Below are positions 26,546 through 34,604 of a stretch of 64,000 bases of DNA, piece after piece. Position 1 is the stretch's first letter. Every line of letters begins with the position of its first letter. Under the pieces are notes generated by a model. That model saw only the letters and a program-made list of their open reading frames with translations. It was not told the DNA's origin and ran no database searches. The position numbers and the translations under genes are program-made. The stretch comes from Desulfobaculum bizertense DSM 18034 (lineage in GTDB: Bacteria > Desulfobacterota > Desulfovibrionia > Desulfovibrionales > Desulfovibrionaceae), in NCBI RefSeq assembly GCF_900167065.1, contig NZ_FUYA01000001.1, positions 372,001-436,000 on the forward strand, read 5' to 3'.

Positions 26546-27943
26546 ATGACTTTCCGCACTGAAAAGGATAGCCTCGGACCTCGCAAGGTCCCGGCCGATG
26601 CGTACTATGGTGTTCAGACGGTTCGCGCATTGGAAAATTTCCAGATTACTGGAATTCCGATTTCGCTTTTTCCTCGACTTGTTCAGGCTATCGCCTGCGT
26701 CAAAAAAGCCGCAGCGTACGCCAATATGGAGCTTGGTCTCTTGGATGAAGAACGCGGAAACGCCATCATTCAGGCGGCCCGCGAAGTACGTTCTGGCAAG
26801 TTCAACGACCAGTTCCCTGTGGATGTTATTCAGGGTGGCGCTGGCACTTCGGTAAACATGAATGCCAACGAAGTGATCTGCAACCGCGCTCTTGAAATCA
26901 TGGGGCACGAGAAGGGTGAGTATCAGTATCTGCACCCCAACAACCATGTGAACCTGTCTCAGTCAACAAATGACGTCTATCCAACTTCCCTGAAAATTGC
27001 CCTGACCTGGTCGTGCGCTGACCTGTTTAAGGAACTTGATCTTTTGGTCGAAAGTTTTGAGGCCAAGGGCGAGGAGTTTGCTGACGTTCTCAAGATGGGG
27101 CGTACCCAGCTTCAGGATGCTGTCCCAATGACTTTGGGGCAGGAATTTGCTGCCTACGCAGTGACTATTCACGAAGACATTAGTCGTCTGCACGAAATTC
27201 TCCCATTCCTCACTGAGAGCAACATGGGCGCGACGGCCATTGGCACTGGCATCAACACTGTTGAAGGCTATGCCGAGGCTGTATGTCGCTTCCTTTCTGC
27301 TATTACAGATCTCGAAATTACTCCCGCCGTTAATCTTGTGGAAGCTACCAACGACACCGGTGCGTTTGTTCTTGTCTCAGGTATGCTCAAGCGTATTTCC
27401 GTGAAGCTTTCCAAGGTGTGCAACGACCTGCGTCTTCTTTCTTCCGGTCCGCACACCGGACTCAATGAAATTAACCTTCCCGCGATGCAGCCCGGTTCCA
27501 GCATTATGCCTGCCAAGGTGAATCCCGTTATTCCCGAGGCTGTGAATCAGGTCTGTTATCAGGTGATCGGCAACGACCTGACAGTGACAATGGCCGCCGA
27601 AGGTGGGCAGCTTGAGCTGAATGTGTTTGAGCCTATTATTGCGTTTAACCTTTTCCAGTCTGTCGACATGCTTGCCCGTGCATCCCTGATGTTACGCAAG
27701 CGTTGCGTTGATGGCATTACTGCCAATCGTGAGCGTTGTGCTGAGTTAGTTCATCGTTCCGTTGGTGCCGTCACAGCTCTTTCTCCCGTGATTGGCTATG
27801 AAGCCGCCGCTTCCATTGCCAAGGAGTCTGACAAGACAGGCCGTCCCGTCCTCGACCTCGTTGTTGAGCGGGGACTTCTTTCCCGGGATGAAGCAGAAAA
27901 GATGCTTGATCCCTTAGCGATGACTCGCCCTTCAGCGCGTTAG
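26546..27943 (+). CDS. aspA: Aspartate ammonia-lyase (aspartase)
   Basis: Aspartase converts L-aspartate to fumarate and ammonia. The protein is 465 residues of the fumarase/aspartase superfamily. It starts with DSLGPRKVPADAYYGVQTVR, an aspartase-type N-terminus. NLSQSTNDVYPTS and the signature GSSIMPAKVNPVIPE follow, the latter being the mobile catalytic loop. Fumarase C is less likely because of the N-terminal match. AGAGGA precedes the ATG. The last four codons and the stop lie inside the first unit of a 49-bp tandem repeat. Confidence 0.93.
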   Translation: MTFRTEKDSLGPRKVPADAYYGVQTVRALENFQITGIPISLFPRLVQAIACVKKAAAYANMELGLLDEERGNAIIQAAREVRSGKFNDQFPVDVIQGGAGTSVNMNANEVICNRALEIMGHEKGEYQYLHPNNHVNLSQSTNDVYPTSLKIALTWSCADLFKELDLLVESFEAKGEEFADVLKMGRTQLQDAVPMTLGQEFAAYAVTIHEDISRLHEILPFLTESNMGATAIGTGINTVEGYAEAVCRFLSAITDLEITPAVNLVEATNDTGAFVLVSGMLKRISVKLSKVCNDLRLLSSGPHTGLNEINLPAMQPGSSIMPAKVNPVIPEAVNQVCYQVIGNDLTVTMAAEGGQLELNVFEPIIAFNLFQSVDMLARASLMLRKRCVDGITANRERCAELVHRSVGAVTALSPVIGYEAAASIAKESDKTGRPVLDLVVERGLLSRDEAEKMLDPLAMTRPSAR

Positions 27944-28079
27944 TGCTGGGTGGGTGAGTGGAGAAAGTTGGGGGCCTGCCCCAGCGCGTTAGTGCTGGGT
28001 GGGTGAATGGAGAAAGTTGGGGGCCTGCCCCAGCGCGTTAGTGCTGGATGGGTGGGTGGGGGAAGTTGGGGGCCTGCCC
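27933..28079 (+). repeat. 49-bp tandem repeat, three units, spanning the aspA stop codon
   Basis: Units start at 27933, 27982 and 28031 with CAGCGCGTTAGTGCTG and run through GGGTGGGTG.. and AAGTTGGGGGCCTGCCCC. The second unit is nearly identical to the first; the third differs at several positions. The first unit contains the last codons and TAG of aspA, so the duplication copied coding DNA. It leads directly into the conserved core of repeat copy B. Confidence 0.93.
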
Positions 28080-28502
28080 CCAAACCCCCGCGTAAGGGAA
28101 TGATTCCCTTACGTATCCTCATCGAGTTTAAAAACCGTGCAAGCGAAGCTTGAACGGCTTTTAAACTTGTTGGGGCTACCTAAAGCGGCTTCTTTCTCTT
28201 TCCCGTGCGTTGCCACCATTTTCTTTCTGAACGCGAGCGTTCAGAAAGAAAATAAGTGCGGCAGAAAAAGGCAGAAGAACACGCGTTGAGGAAATTCCCC
28301 TAGCTCAAAAATTAAGGGCCGGATGTAGGGGAAAGCCAAGGGCTTTCACACATCCGGCCCTTAATTTTGGGCGATAGCGGGATTCCCAAGGGCCTCGTCC
28401 TTGGGCGGGGTCAAGGGGCAGCGCCCCTTGCAGAGGTGCGGGGACAGAGTCCCCGCCCACCACCCACGCGCCTCTTGCAGAGCACGAGACGGGGTCTCGT
28501 AA
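27944..28502 (+). repeat. Multi-hairpin dispersed element, copy B
   Basis: Second copy of the element at 13802-14255, same orientation, starting at the aspA stop. Core parts are: palindrome GTAAGGGAATGATTCCCTTAC at 28092-28112; a 20-bp stem with two mismatches and loop GAA near 28124-28166; a perfect 17-bp stem at 28218-28253; and a long stem at 28303-28372 whose sequence (AAGGGCCGGATGT) differs from copy A but still pairs. The remaining parts are CCCAAGG/CCTTGGG near 28384-28404, CAAGGGG/CCCCTTG near 28411-28429, and GCGGGGAC/GTCCCCGC near 28438-28456. Linkers are almost identical to copy A. The tail CTTGCAGAGCAC at 28474-28485 is also shared. It ends beside the flagellin terminator. Confidence 0.9.
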
Positions 28503-28505
28503 TAC

Positions 28506-28531
28506 AAAAAGCCCCTCCACAATGGAGGGGC
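28506..28531 (-). terminator. Flagellin terminator
   Basis: On the minus strand GCCCCTCCA, a short loop and TGGAGGGGC are followed by five Ts. The stem is 9 bp and perfect. Confidence 0.92.
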
Positions 28532-28573
28532 CTCTTGAAGTCAGAATAGAAGGTAGTGTGAAGCGGTTCGGGA

Positions 28574-29431
28574 TTAGCCGAGGAGCTTCTGAGCCATCTG
28601 GGGCAGGCTGTTAGCCTGAGACAGCATGGAGACAGCGGCGTTGGTTTTGATCTGCTGGCGAACGAACTCGGTCATTTCGGTAGCAACGTCAACGTCGGAG
28701 ATGCGGGATTCAGCAGCGGAGAGGTTCTCGGACTGAATCTGCACATTGCTGATGGTAGCGCTGAGGCGGTTCTGCAGAGCGCCGAGGTTAGCACGGATGT
28801 TATCCTTGGAAGCGATAGCAGTGTCGATGGTATCGAGAGCACTTGCAGCGCCCTTCTGGGTGCTGAGGTCAGGAGAGTCAACACCGAGGGCTTTAGCGGT
28901 AGCACCGTTAACCTTCATGTCGTAGTAGTCTTCTGCAGCGTCGTCCTTGGTACCGAAGTGAACGCGCATAGCGCCTTCGTCCTTGGTTCCGTCGTATGCT
29001 TTGGAGAGGTTACCGTTCAGCATGTGGATGCCGTTGAAGTCGGTAGCGTTAGCGATACGAGTGATTTCGGAAGCCATAGCCTGGTACTCAGAGTTGATGA
29101 TGACACGCTGTTCGTTGGTGTACGTACCGGTGGAAGCCTGTTCAGCAAGCTCTTTCATACGAACGAGCTTTTCGTCGATGACGCCGAGAGCGCCGTCAGC
29201 GGTCTGAATAGCGGAGATAGCGTCGTTAGCGTTACGAACGCCCTGGTTCAGAGCAGCAACGTCAGCACGCATCATTTCGCGAACAGCGAGGCCAGCAGCG
29301 TCGTCAGCGGCAGAGTTGACACGCAGACCGGAAGAGAGGCGACCAACAGACTTATTCAGTGCACCGTAAGACTGAGTCAGGTTACGGGAAGCGGTAGCAG
29401 AAGAAAGGTTGTGATTGATTACCAGAGACAT
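28574..29431 (-). CDS. fliC: Flagellin
   Basis: A 285-residue flagellin. The conserved N-terminal D0/D1 part begins MSLVINHNLSSATASRNLTQ and includes LSSGLRVNSAADDAAGLAV. The C-terminal D0 part includes ADVATEM-like SDVDVATEMTEFVRQQI and ends SLPQMAQKLLG. Between them only a short variable region is left (about residues 150-205), so the filament protein lacks large outer domains. AAGGAGG sits 7 bases before the ATG. A near-perfect sigma-28 promoter lies at 29495-29521 and a terminator follows. No other flagellar genes are nearby; this looks like a single-gene unit. Confidence 0.97.
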   Translation of the reverse strand: MSLVINHNLSSATASRNLTQSYGALNKSVGRLSSGLRVNSAADDAAGLAVREMMRADVAALNQGVRNANDAISAIQTADGALGVIDEKLVRMKELAEQASTGTYTNEQRVIINSEYQAMASEITRIANATDFNGIHMLNGNLSKAYDGTKDEGAMRVHFGTKDDAAEDYYDMKVNGATAKALGVDSPDLSTQKGAASALDTIDTAIASKDNIRANLGALQNRLSATISNVQIQSENLSAAESRISDVDVATEMTEFVRQQIKTNAAVSMLSQANSLPQMAQKLLG

Positions 29432-29494
29432 AATGTTCCCTCCTTGGGATTCTTAAAACAGCGTCCTTGCTGTTATTTTCGTGAGTTGCCTATC

Positions 29495-29521
29495 TGTTCG
29501 GCGTGGAGGGAAAAAGCTTTA
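29495..29521 (-). promoter_or_regulatory. Sigma-28 (FliA) promoter of flagellin
   Basis: Read on the minus strand: TAAA (29521-29518), exactly 15 bases, then GCCGAACA (29502-29495). This fits the sigma-28 pattern TAAA-N15-GCCGATAA with 6 of 8 matches in the -10. The expected transcript start lies about 55 bases before the flagellin ATG. Confidence 0.85.
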
Positions 29522-29714
29522 GAAAAAAATGAGACTTTTTTTAGAGAATCTCTGGAAAGCGGCACCAGTAAACGATTTTTGCGTATGAAAAAAATGAAAA
29601 CAAATGCCTAATGCGCAGGGAAAAAAAGATAAAGCAGGTTGTGGGACGGAGAAAAGGGAGGAGAAACGGCTGGAAATGCCTCTTGCTGGGGGACAAAAAC
29701 GTGGAGGAAGGCAG

Positions 29715-30878
29715 CTAGCGCGAAATTTCGACTGGGCTGTCCCAGACTGGGGAGGCAAAAATATTGCTGAGAATGGTGTCAGAAACAAGCATGCCCGTGC
29801 GAGAGAAAGAGATATGCCCGGCCTTGAGACGAATAAGCCCCTTGTTGTAGAGGGCAGTCATCATGGGCTTAAAATCGTGGCGAAAATCGCGACCTGTGAG
29901 CGCTTTGTAGCGGGCAAAGGGGAGGCCTTTTGCTGTGCGCAGGTGAAGCATGATGGCTTCTTTGGCTTGCGTAATGGCATCAAGGCGCTCAGCGCTGGAC
30001 TCGGGACGGCCAGATTCTATGCTGTGCTGATACTCGTCTAACGTGAGCGGGTGCTGCCAGCGCAGATGTTTGACCGTAGAGACCGCAGAAGGGCCAATGC
30101 CGAGATACTCGCGGCCCTGCCAGTATCCGAGATTGTGGCGGCTGTGAAAACCAAGCTGGGCGTAGTTGGAAATTTCGTACTGAAGATAGCCCTCTGATTC
30201 GAGAAGGTCTGCGCCGTTGATAAACATCTTGGCCTGTTCATCATCCGTGGGCAGAACAATCTCCTTGTTGTCCCAGCGGCGTTCGAATTCCGTACCGGGT
30301 TCAATGCTCAGCCCATAACAGGAGAGATGGTCAGGGCGCCATGAAATGACCGTGTTGAGTTCCTTGAGCCACTGGGAAAGCCTTTGGCCGGGAAGTCCCC
30401 AGATCAGATCGACGCTCAGATTGGAAAAGCCTGCCTGTCGAGCAAGGCTGACTGCCTGCCGGGCCTGTTCGGGGCTGTGAGGGCGTCCCAAGAGGGCGAG
30501 CATCTCTTTGGACGTACTTTGAACTCCAAGGCTTAGACGGTTAAATCCAAGGCTCTTGAGGCCATTCAGGTATGTGAGCTGAGCCACGGAATCCGGGTTT
30601 GCTTCAAGAGTGCATTCAAAATCTGGAGCAAAGCGAAAATGCTTTTGCGCGGTGTTGATGATGCGTTCAAGCTGGTCAAGGCGTAAAAGGCTCGGAGTCC
30701 CACCGCCAAAGAACAGGGTTGAAACCTGCTGCTGTGGAAGTCGCTCTCCCCACAGGGTGAGTTCCTTGACAGCCAGCTCTGTGTAACGCTCCCGTTCTGC
30801 CTCACCTGATGTGGTGGAGTGAAATGCACAGTAGTGGCATTTGCTTTTGCAAAAGGGGACGTGAACATAGAGCAGCAT
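29715..30878 (-). CDS. hemW: Radical SAM haem chaperone HemW-like (coproporphyrinogen III oxidase-like)
   Basis: A 387-residue radical SAM protein. The 4Fe-4S motif CKSKCHYC is at residues 10-17 in LLYVHVPFCKSKCHYCAFHS, with the FFGGGTPSLL block after it and the HemN C-terminal region (EAIMLHLRTAKGL). HemW is a haem-binding relative of HemN and hands haem to respiratory proteins. True HemN is less likely because the N-terminal length and motif layout fit HemW. It lies at the 3' end of a run of minus-strand genes. Confidence 0.9.
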   Translation of the reverse strand: MLLYVHVPFCKSKCHYCAFHSTTSGEAERERYTELAVKELTLWGERLPQQQVSTLFFGGGTPSLLRLDQLERIINTAQKHFRFAPDFECTLEANPDSVAQLTYLNGLKSLGFNRLSLGVQSTSKEMLALLGRPHSPEQARQAVSLARQAGFSNLSVDLIWGLPGQRLSQWLKELNTVISWRPDHLSCYGLSIEPGTEFERRWDNKEIVLPTDDEQAKMFINGADLLESEGYLQYEISNYAQLGFHSRHNLGYWQGREYLGIGPSAVSTVKHLRWQHPLTLDEYQHSIESGRPESSAERLDAITQAKEAIMLHLRTAKGLPFARYKALTGRDFRHDFKPMMTALYNKGLIRLKAGHISFSRTGMLVSDTILSNIFASPVWDSPVEISR

Positions 30879-30902
30879 GGCGGTGGTTTCCGTTTTTAGC
30901 GT

Positions 30903-31304
30903 TTAGAGAAGGGATTTGCGGCGGCTTGGTGCCGGGCGCAAAATGGCCCAGATAACGAAGCAGACAAGGGATGCTATTCCACCGTGGGCAAGGGCAGGTA
31001 CGACAAAGACCTGAAGCCTGTCGAGCATGGAGGTGGAGAGAATCGCGGTCGCTCCAGAGTGAGCAAGCGGGCTAAACCACAGAAAAAGTGTGTAGGCATA
31101 GCCGCTGGATATCATGTTGATAATAGCCATGTAGGCCCCTGCGTGAATCAGCATCCACAGAATGGAGCTTATCAGACGATGGGAGCGCATGAAAATCGGG
31201 GCGAGAAAAAAAGCAGGAATGCCTGCGGCCACGAAAGACATGTACATGGGCCAGGTCACGGGGCTGTGAAGCAGCGTCGTTGTGTAGAGTGTTTGTCCTA
31301 TCAT
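30903..31304 (-). CDS. Small integral membrane protein (unknown)
   Basis: Not recognised. About 133 residues with four hydrophobic segments, for example WPMYMSFVAAGIPAFFLAP and SILWMLIHAGAYMAIINMIS, and a basic tail. The frame is open to a TTG at 31358; the ATG at 31304 is used, but neither has a good ribosome site. The gene sits between queH and hemW with short gaps, so it may be co-transcribed with them. Confidence 0.65.
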   Translation of the reverse strand: MIGQTLYTTTLLHSPVTWPMYMSFVAAGIPAFFLAPIFMRSHRLISSILWMLIHAGAYMAIINMISSGYAYTLFLWFSPLAHSGATAILSTSMLDRLQVFVVPALAHGGIASLVCFVIWAILRPAPSRRKSLL

Positions 31305-31373
31305 AAGTGAATGGAACCTGTTCGGTACAATTGGGGTGAGTTGGAGAATGGGAGGCAACGGCCAAAACGGGCC

Positions 31374-31922
31374 TTATGCGTTGCGCAGCTCGTTCTGGTA
31401 CCGCTCATTTTCACTATACAGGCAGCCACAGTATTGCTGTCTGTAAATGCCCCATTCTTTTGAGACCTCAATCCCTTCTTTCCAGCCTTCACGAAAATCC
31501 TGATAGTGGAATTTGGCGGGGCAGCCCACCTGCAGGTCGCGTCCAAGGGAGGCGATTGCATCGTGTTTTTGGAACTTGCTGTAAAGCAGGGTTGTGGTGA
31601 ACCTGTCGAATCTCCCACGCCCGGCGATCTGAGCCGTGCGTTCCATCCGCATTGCATAGCAGTGGAAGCAGCGGTTCTGTTCGCGGAATGTAATGGCGCG
31701 GAAGTACTTCTGCGGGTCATATTCCTCATCTTTTACAATCACCCGAATCCCCATGCGCTCTGCGACTTCGAGCGCTCCATCCCTGCGACGCTTATATTCC
31801 ATAAGGGGATGGATATTAGGGTTGTAAAAGAATCCGGTTACTTCAAAGCCCTGTTCCTGCAAACGCCGGATTGGGGCTATGGAACATGGACCACAACAGA
31901 TGTGGAGAAGGATACGAGGCAT
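31374..31922 (-). CDS. queH: Epoxyqueuosine reductase QueH
   Basis: QueH (formerly DUF208) carries out the last step of queuosine synthesis in tRNA anticodons without cobalamin. The protein has 182 residues with the family cysteine sets: ILLHICCGPCS at the N-terminus, NRCFHCYAMRM in the middle and RQQYCGCLYSE near the end. These bind Fe-S and a second metal site. GFFYNPNIHPLMEY is also typical. A strong hairpin terminator sits just upstream, at the end of rng. Confidence 0.94.
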   Translation of the reverse strand: MPRILLHICCGPCSIAPIRRLQEQGFEVTGFFYNPNIHPLMEYKRRRDGALEVAERMGIRVIVKDEEYDPQKYFRAITFREQNRCFHCYAMRMERTAQIAGRGRFDRFTTTLLYSKFQKHDAIASLGRDLQVGCPAKFHYQDFREGWKEGIEVSKEWGIYRQQYCGCLYSENERYQNELRNA

Positions 31923-31933
31923 AATGATTCCTG

Positions 31934-31963
31934 AAAAAGCGCGGCGTCAGAAAGACGCCGCGC
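31934..31963 (-). terminator. Terminator between rng and queH
   Basis: On the minus strand GCGCGGCGTC, loop TTTCT, GACGCCGCGC, then TTTTT. The stem is 10 bp, perfect and GC-rich. Its T-run ends only 11 bases before the queH start codon. Confidence 0.9.
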
Positions 31964-31970
31964 AGATGGT

Positions 31971-33449
31971 TCAGACTTTTGGGATAAAGCTGAACTTCAC
32001 GTTGTGCTCTGTCTCCATGTTGTGGAGCTTGCTCAACTTGTTGTTCAGCAAATAGTGCATAATGTCGGGATGACATTCATAATTGAGCACTGTCGGATTT
32101 GGCGCTCCCTGCGTGGGGGTGTGCGCCCAGATCTTTGCATACAGCTCTCGGATTGCATTGACGGCCTGCCATTCCAGATTTCTCCGGACGCCAGTGCCGC
32201 CGCAGTGCGGACAGCTCTCGGTGCTGGTGGACAGGGCGGAAGAGCCAAGGCGCTGACGAACGAGTTCGAGCAGGCCAAAGCGGGACAGACGCCCAACGTC
32301 CGTGCGTGCGCGGTCTTTTTTGACCTCAAGGCGCATGGTACGTTCCACTTCGCGACAATGGGATTTGTCCTTCATTTCGATGAAGTCAATCACGATCTGC
32401 CCGCCGATGTCGCGGAGGCGAATCTGTCGGGCAATTTCGCGGGCAGCTTCGATGTTGGTCAAAAGTGCCATGTCGCGGAAATTTGTTTTGCCACCGATCT
32501 TGCCAGAGTTGATGTCCACAGCGGTCAGCGCCTCTGTGGTATCAAAGACAAGGCGGCCACCAGAGGGCAGGGTGACTTCACGGCTGTAAAGTGCCTGCAC
32601 CTGCTTGTCAACGTGGTTGCTTTCCCACCAGGATTTGCCCTGCTCACGGAGATTGTAATATTTCAGGCGATTGAGGCGGCGGGGAGCAATAATCTGCATC
32701 AGCTCGCGAACGCGTTCAATGGTCTCTTCGTGGTCAACGTAGACCTCGGTGATGTCGTTATCCATGTAATCACGGATGGCACGGCCGGAGAGGTCGATCT
32801 CTGCAAAAAGCTGAGAGGGGGGGGTGGATTTTTGCGCAGAGTCGCGGGCGTTGGTCCAGAGCTTTTTCAGAATCTTCAGATCACGAATAAGGCGGGTTTT
32901 GCTGGCGCTTGCTGCTGCGGTACGCACAATCACGCCAAGGCCGGTGCCGAGATCCTGTTTCTGGACGAGTTCCCGCAGGTCTTTTCTGACGTTTTCGTCG
33001 GTGATCTTGCGGGAGATGCCAATCTGTTCACGACCGATGGTCAGCACGAAGTAGCGGCCCGGGAAGGAAAGATAGGTGGTCAGGAATGCCCCTTTTTTTC
33101 CTGTGGGTTCCTTGACGACCTGCACGAGGACGAGGTCGCCTTTGCGCATAACGTTCTGAATCGGTGGAAAGCGGGGGCGTCCGGAAGATTCGGACTGCTG
33201 GACGTGGAAATATTCGGGGTGGATTTCATCAATCTGCAAAAAGCCGTTTCGCTCGGCGCCGTAGTTGATGAATGCAGCCTGGAGGCTGGTGTCGATGTTG
33301 TTGACCACGCCGACGTAAATGTTGCCGCGGGTCTTTTTCTGATTAAACAGTTCGACGTAATATTCTTCGAGCACACCGTTTTGGACAATGCCCATTTCGA
33401 TGCGTTCCTCGGCCAGAACACTGATGTTCATTACCTTGGAGTCTGCCAT
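31971..33449 (-). CDS. rng: Ribonuclease G (RNase E/G family)
   Basis: A 492-residue endoribonuclease of the RNase E/G family, involved in 16S rRNA 5'-end processing and mRNA decay. It has the S1-like part GNIYVGVVNNIDTSLQAAFI and GAERNGFLQIDEI. The catalytic block is TVDINSGK-like AVDINSGKIGGKTNF with IVIDFIEMKDK, and the zinc-link CPHCGGTGVR is near the C-terminus. There is no long disordered tail, so RNase G fits better than RNase E. The ATG follows AGAGG. It lies 57 bases after the radical SAM gene. Confidence 0.95.
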   Translation of the reverse strand: MADSKVMNISVLAEERIEMGIVQNGVLEEYYVELFNQKKTRGNIYVGVVNNIDTSLQAAFINYGAERNGFLQIDEIHPEYFHVQQSESSGRPRFPPIQNVMRKGDLVLVQVVKEPTGKKGAFLTTYLSFPGRYFVLTIGREQIGISRKITDENVRKDLRELVQKQDLGTGLGVIVRTAAASASKTRLIRDLKILKKLWTNARDSAQKSTPPSQLFAEIDLSGRAIRDYMDNDITEVYVDHEETIERVRELMQIIAPRRLNRLKYYNLREQGKSWWESNHVDKQVQALYSREVTLPSGGRLVFDTTEALTAVDINSGKIGGKTNFRDMALLTNIEAAREIARQIRLRDIGGQIVIDFIEMKDKSHCREVERTMRLEVKKDRARTDVGRLSRFGLLELVRQRLGSSALSTSTESCPHCGGTGVRRNLEWQAVNAIRELYAKIWAHTPTQGAPNPTVLNYECHPDIMHYLLNNKLSKLHNMETEHNVKFSFIPKV

Positions 33450-33506
33450 AAAAGAGCCTCTGTAGTAGAAAAATTGATGGATGCAAGCGGTGGAATTTTC
33501 ATGAGA

Positions 33507-34505
33507 CTACTCTCTGACAGCGGAAAAAAATTTGTCATCACCTTCCAGCCTGAACAAAATCTGGTTGTCCTTTTCGAGCTGGAGAAGGGCCTCATCCACG
33601 ACGTGCAACGCTATTTCTAGCGCCGTGGCGAGCTGGGGTGCTGTCTGAGGGCGTCTGGAAACTGAATTCAGGATCAGTTCCATCGCTGTCGGAAGTGGGA
33701 GTTCCCGCCCGTTTTCGAGATCGGTTTCCCCATCATCCTCTAAAATATCTTGGGCGTTCCGACACGCCACTGTATGCTGACAATCAGCATCGGCAGATGC
33801 TGCGGAAGAGAGTTCTTTCTTCCAGAGCGAAAGCTGCTCCGCAGAAACTGGCGATGCTGCACGCATGGTTCCGGGTCTGGTCATGGTCACGACGTCCACT
33901 CTGTCTGGGCGCAGTTCGGCAATAAACTCGCGCAGCAGCGTTCTGTTTTCGTCGGAGTCATTGACGCCTTTCACAAGCAGGACTTCCAGATAAATTTTTC
34001 CGGTAAACTGCTTTTTGAATGCCAAGAGTCCAGAAGTAAGCTTGTGGACATCAAGGGATGCGTGCTGTCTGTTAACGTGCCGCATCTCTGCGGGCACAAG
34101 AGTATCTATTGACGGCAGAATCACGTCTGCCTCAAGAAGTTCTGTTCTGACGTCTTCGTCATAAAACAGCGTCGAGTTTGTGAGTACCGCAACTGGGGTA
34201 TTCGGGAAAAGCTTTTTCACACCGTGGATGACGGCGCCCATTTCGCTATTCAGGGTGGGTTCACCCTGTCCCCCAAGGGTAACAAAGTCCGGGTGCTGCG
34301 GTGCGCGGGTTTTCCAGTCTGCAAGTTCTGCCAGAATGTCAGCGGCAGGAACATATGCCTTTCGTTCTGTCGTCAGGCATGTTGTCTTTCCGACTTCACA
34401 ATAAATGCAGTCGAGTGAGCAGATAGCGTCTCCAACGAGATCCAGACCAAGTGAAAGACCAAGGCGACCGGAGTGTACCGGTCCGAATACATATTTATAT
34501 CCCAT
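33507..34505 (-). CDS. Radical SAM protein with C-terminal winged-helix-like region
   Basis: A 332-residue protein of the COG0731-type radical SAM group. The cluster motif CSLDCIYCEVG places cysteines at residues 29, 33 and 36. The glycine-rich TLGGQGEPTLN and the conserved VLTNSTLFYDEDV follow. The last 65 residues (PTAMELILNSVSRRP through KDNQILFRLEGD) look like a winged helix for nucleic-acid or protein contact. Function unknown; relatives include tRNA wybutosine enzymes, but the extension is different. The start ATG 34505 was chosen over a frame open to 35378, which overlaps trmI in antisense. Confidence 0.85.
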   Translation of the reverse strand: MGYKYVFGPVHSGRLGLSLGLDLVGDAICSLDCIYCEVGKTTCLTTERKAYVPAADILAELADWKTRAPQHPDFVTLGGQGEPTLNSEMGAVIHGVKKLFPNTPVAVLTNSTLFYDEDVRTELLEADVILPSIDTLVPAEMRHVNRQHASLDVHKLTSGLLAFKKQFTGKIYLEVLLVKGVNDSDENRTLLREFIAELRPDRVDVVTMTRPGTMRAASPVSAEQLSLWKKELSSAASADADCQHTVACRNAQDILEDDGETDLENGRELPLPTAMELILNSVSRRPQTAPQLATALEIALHVVDEALLQLEKDNQILFRLEGDDKFFSAVRE

Positions 34506-34604
34506 CGTCACAAAACCTCTTATACTCAATTTGCCGGCTATGGGAAAGAGGCTTGACTTTCCGTGCCGGGGACAATACCTCACGGGTCTACTTTGGAGGA
34601 TATT

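Noticed and set aside
27933-28079. CRISPR array
   Set aside because: The 49-bp units are contiguous without spacers and no cas genes are present; it is a plain tandem repeat.
32004-33620. 538-codon plus-strand frame
   Set aside because: Antisense shadow of rng, which has clear RNase G motifs.
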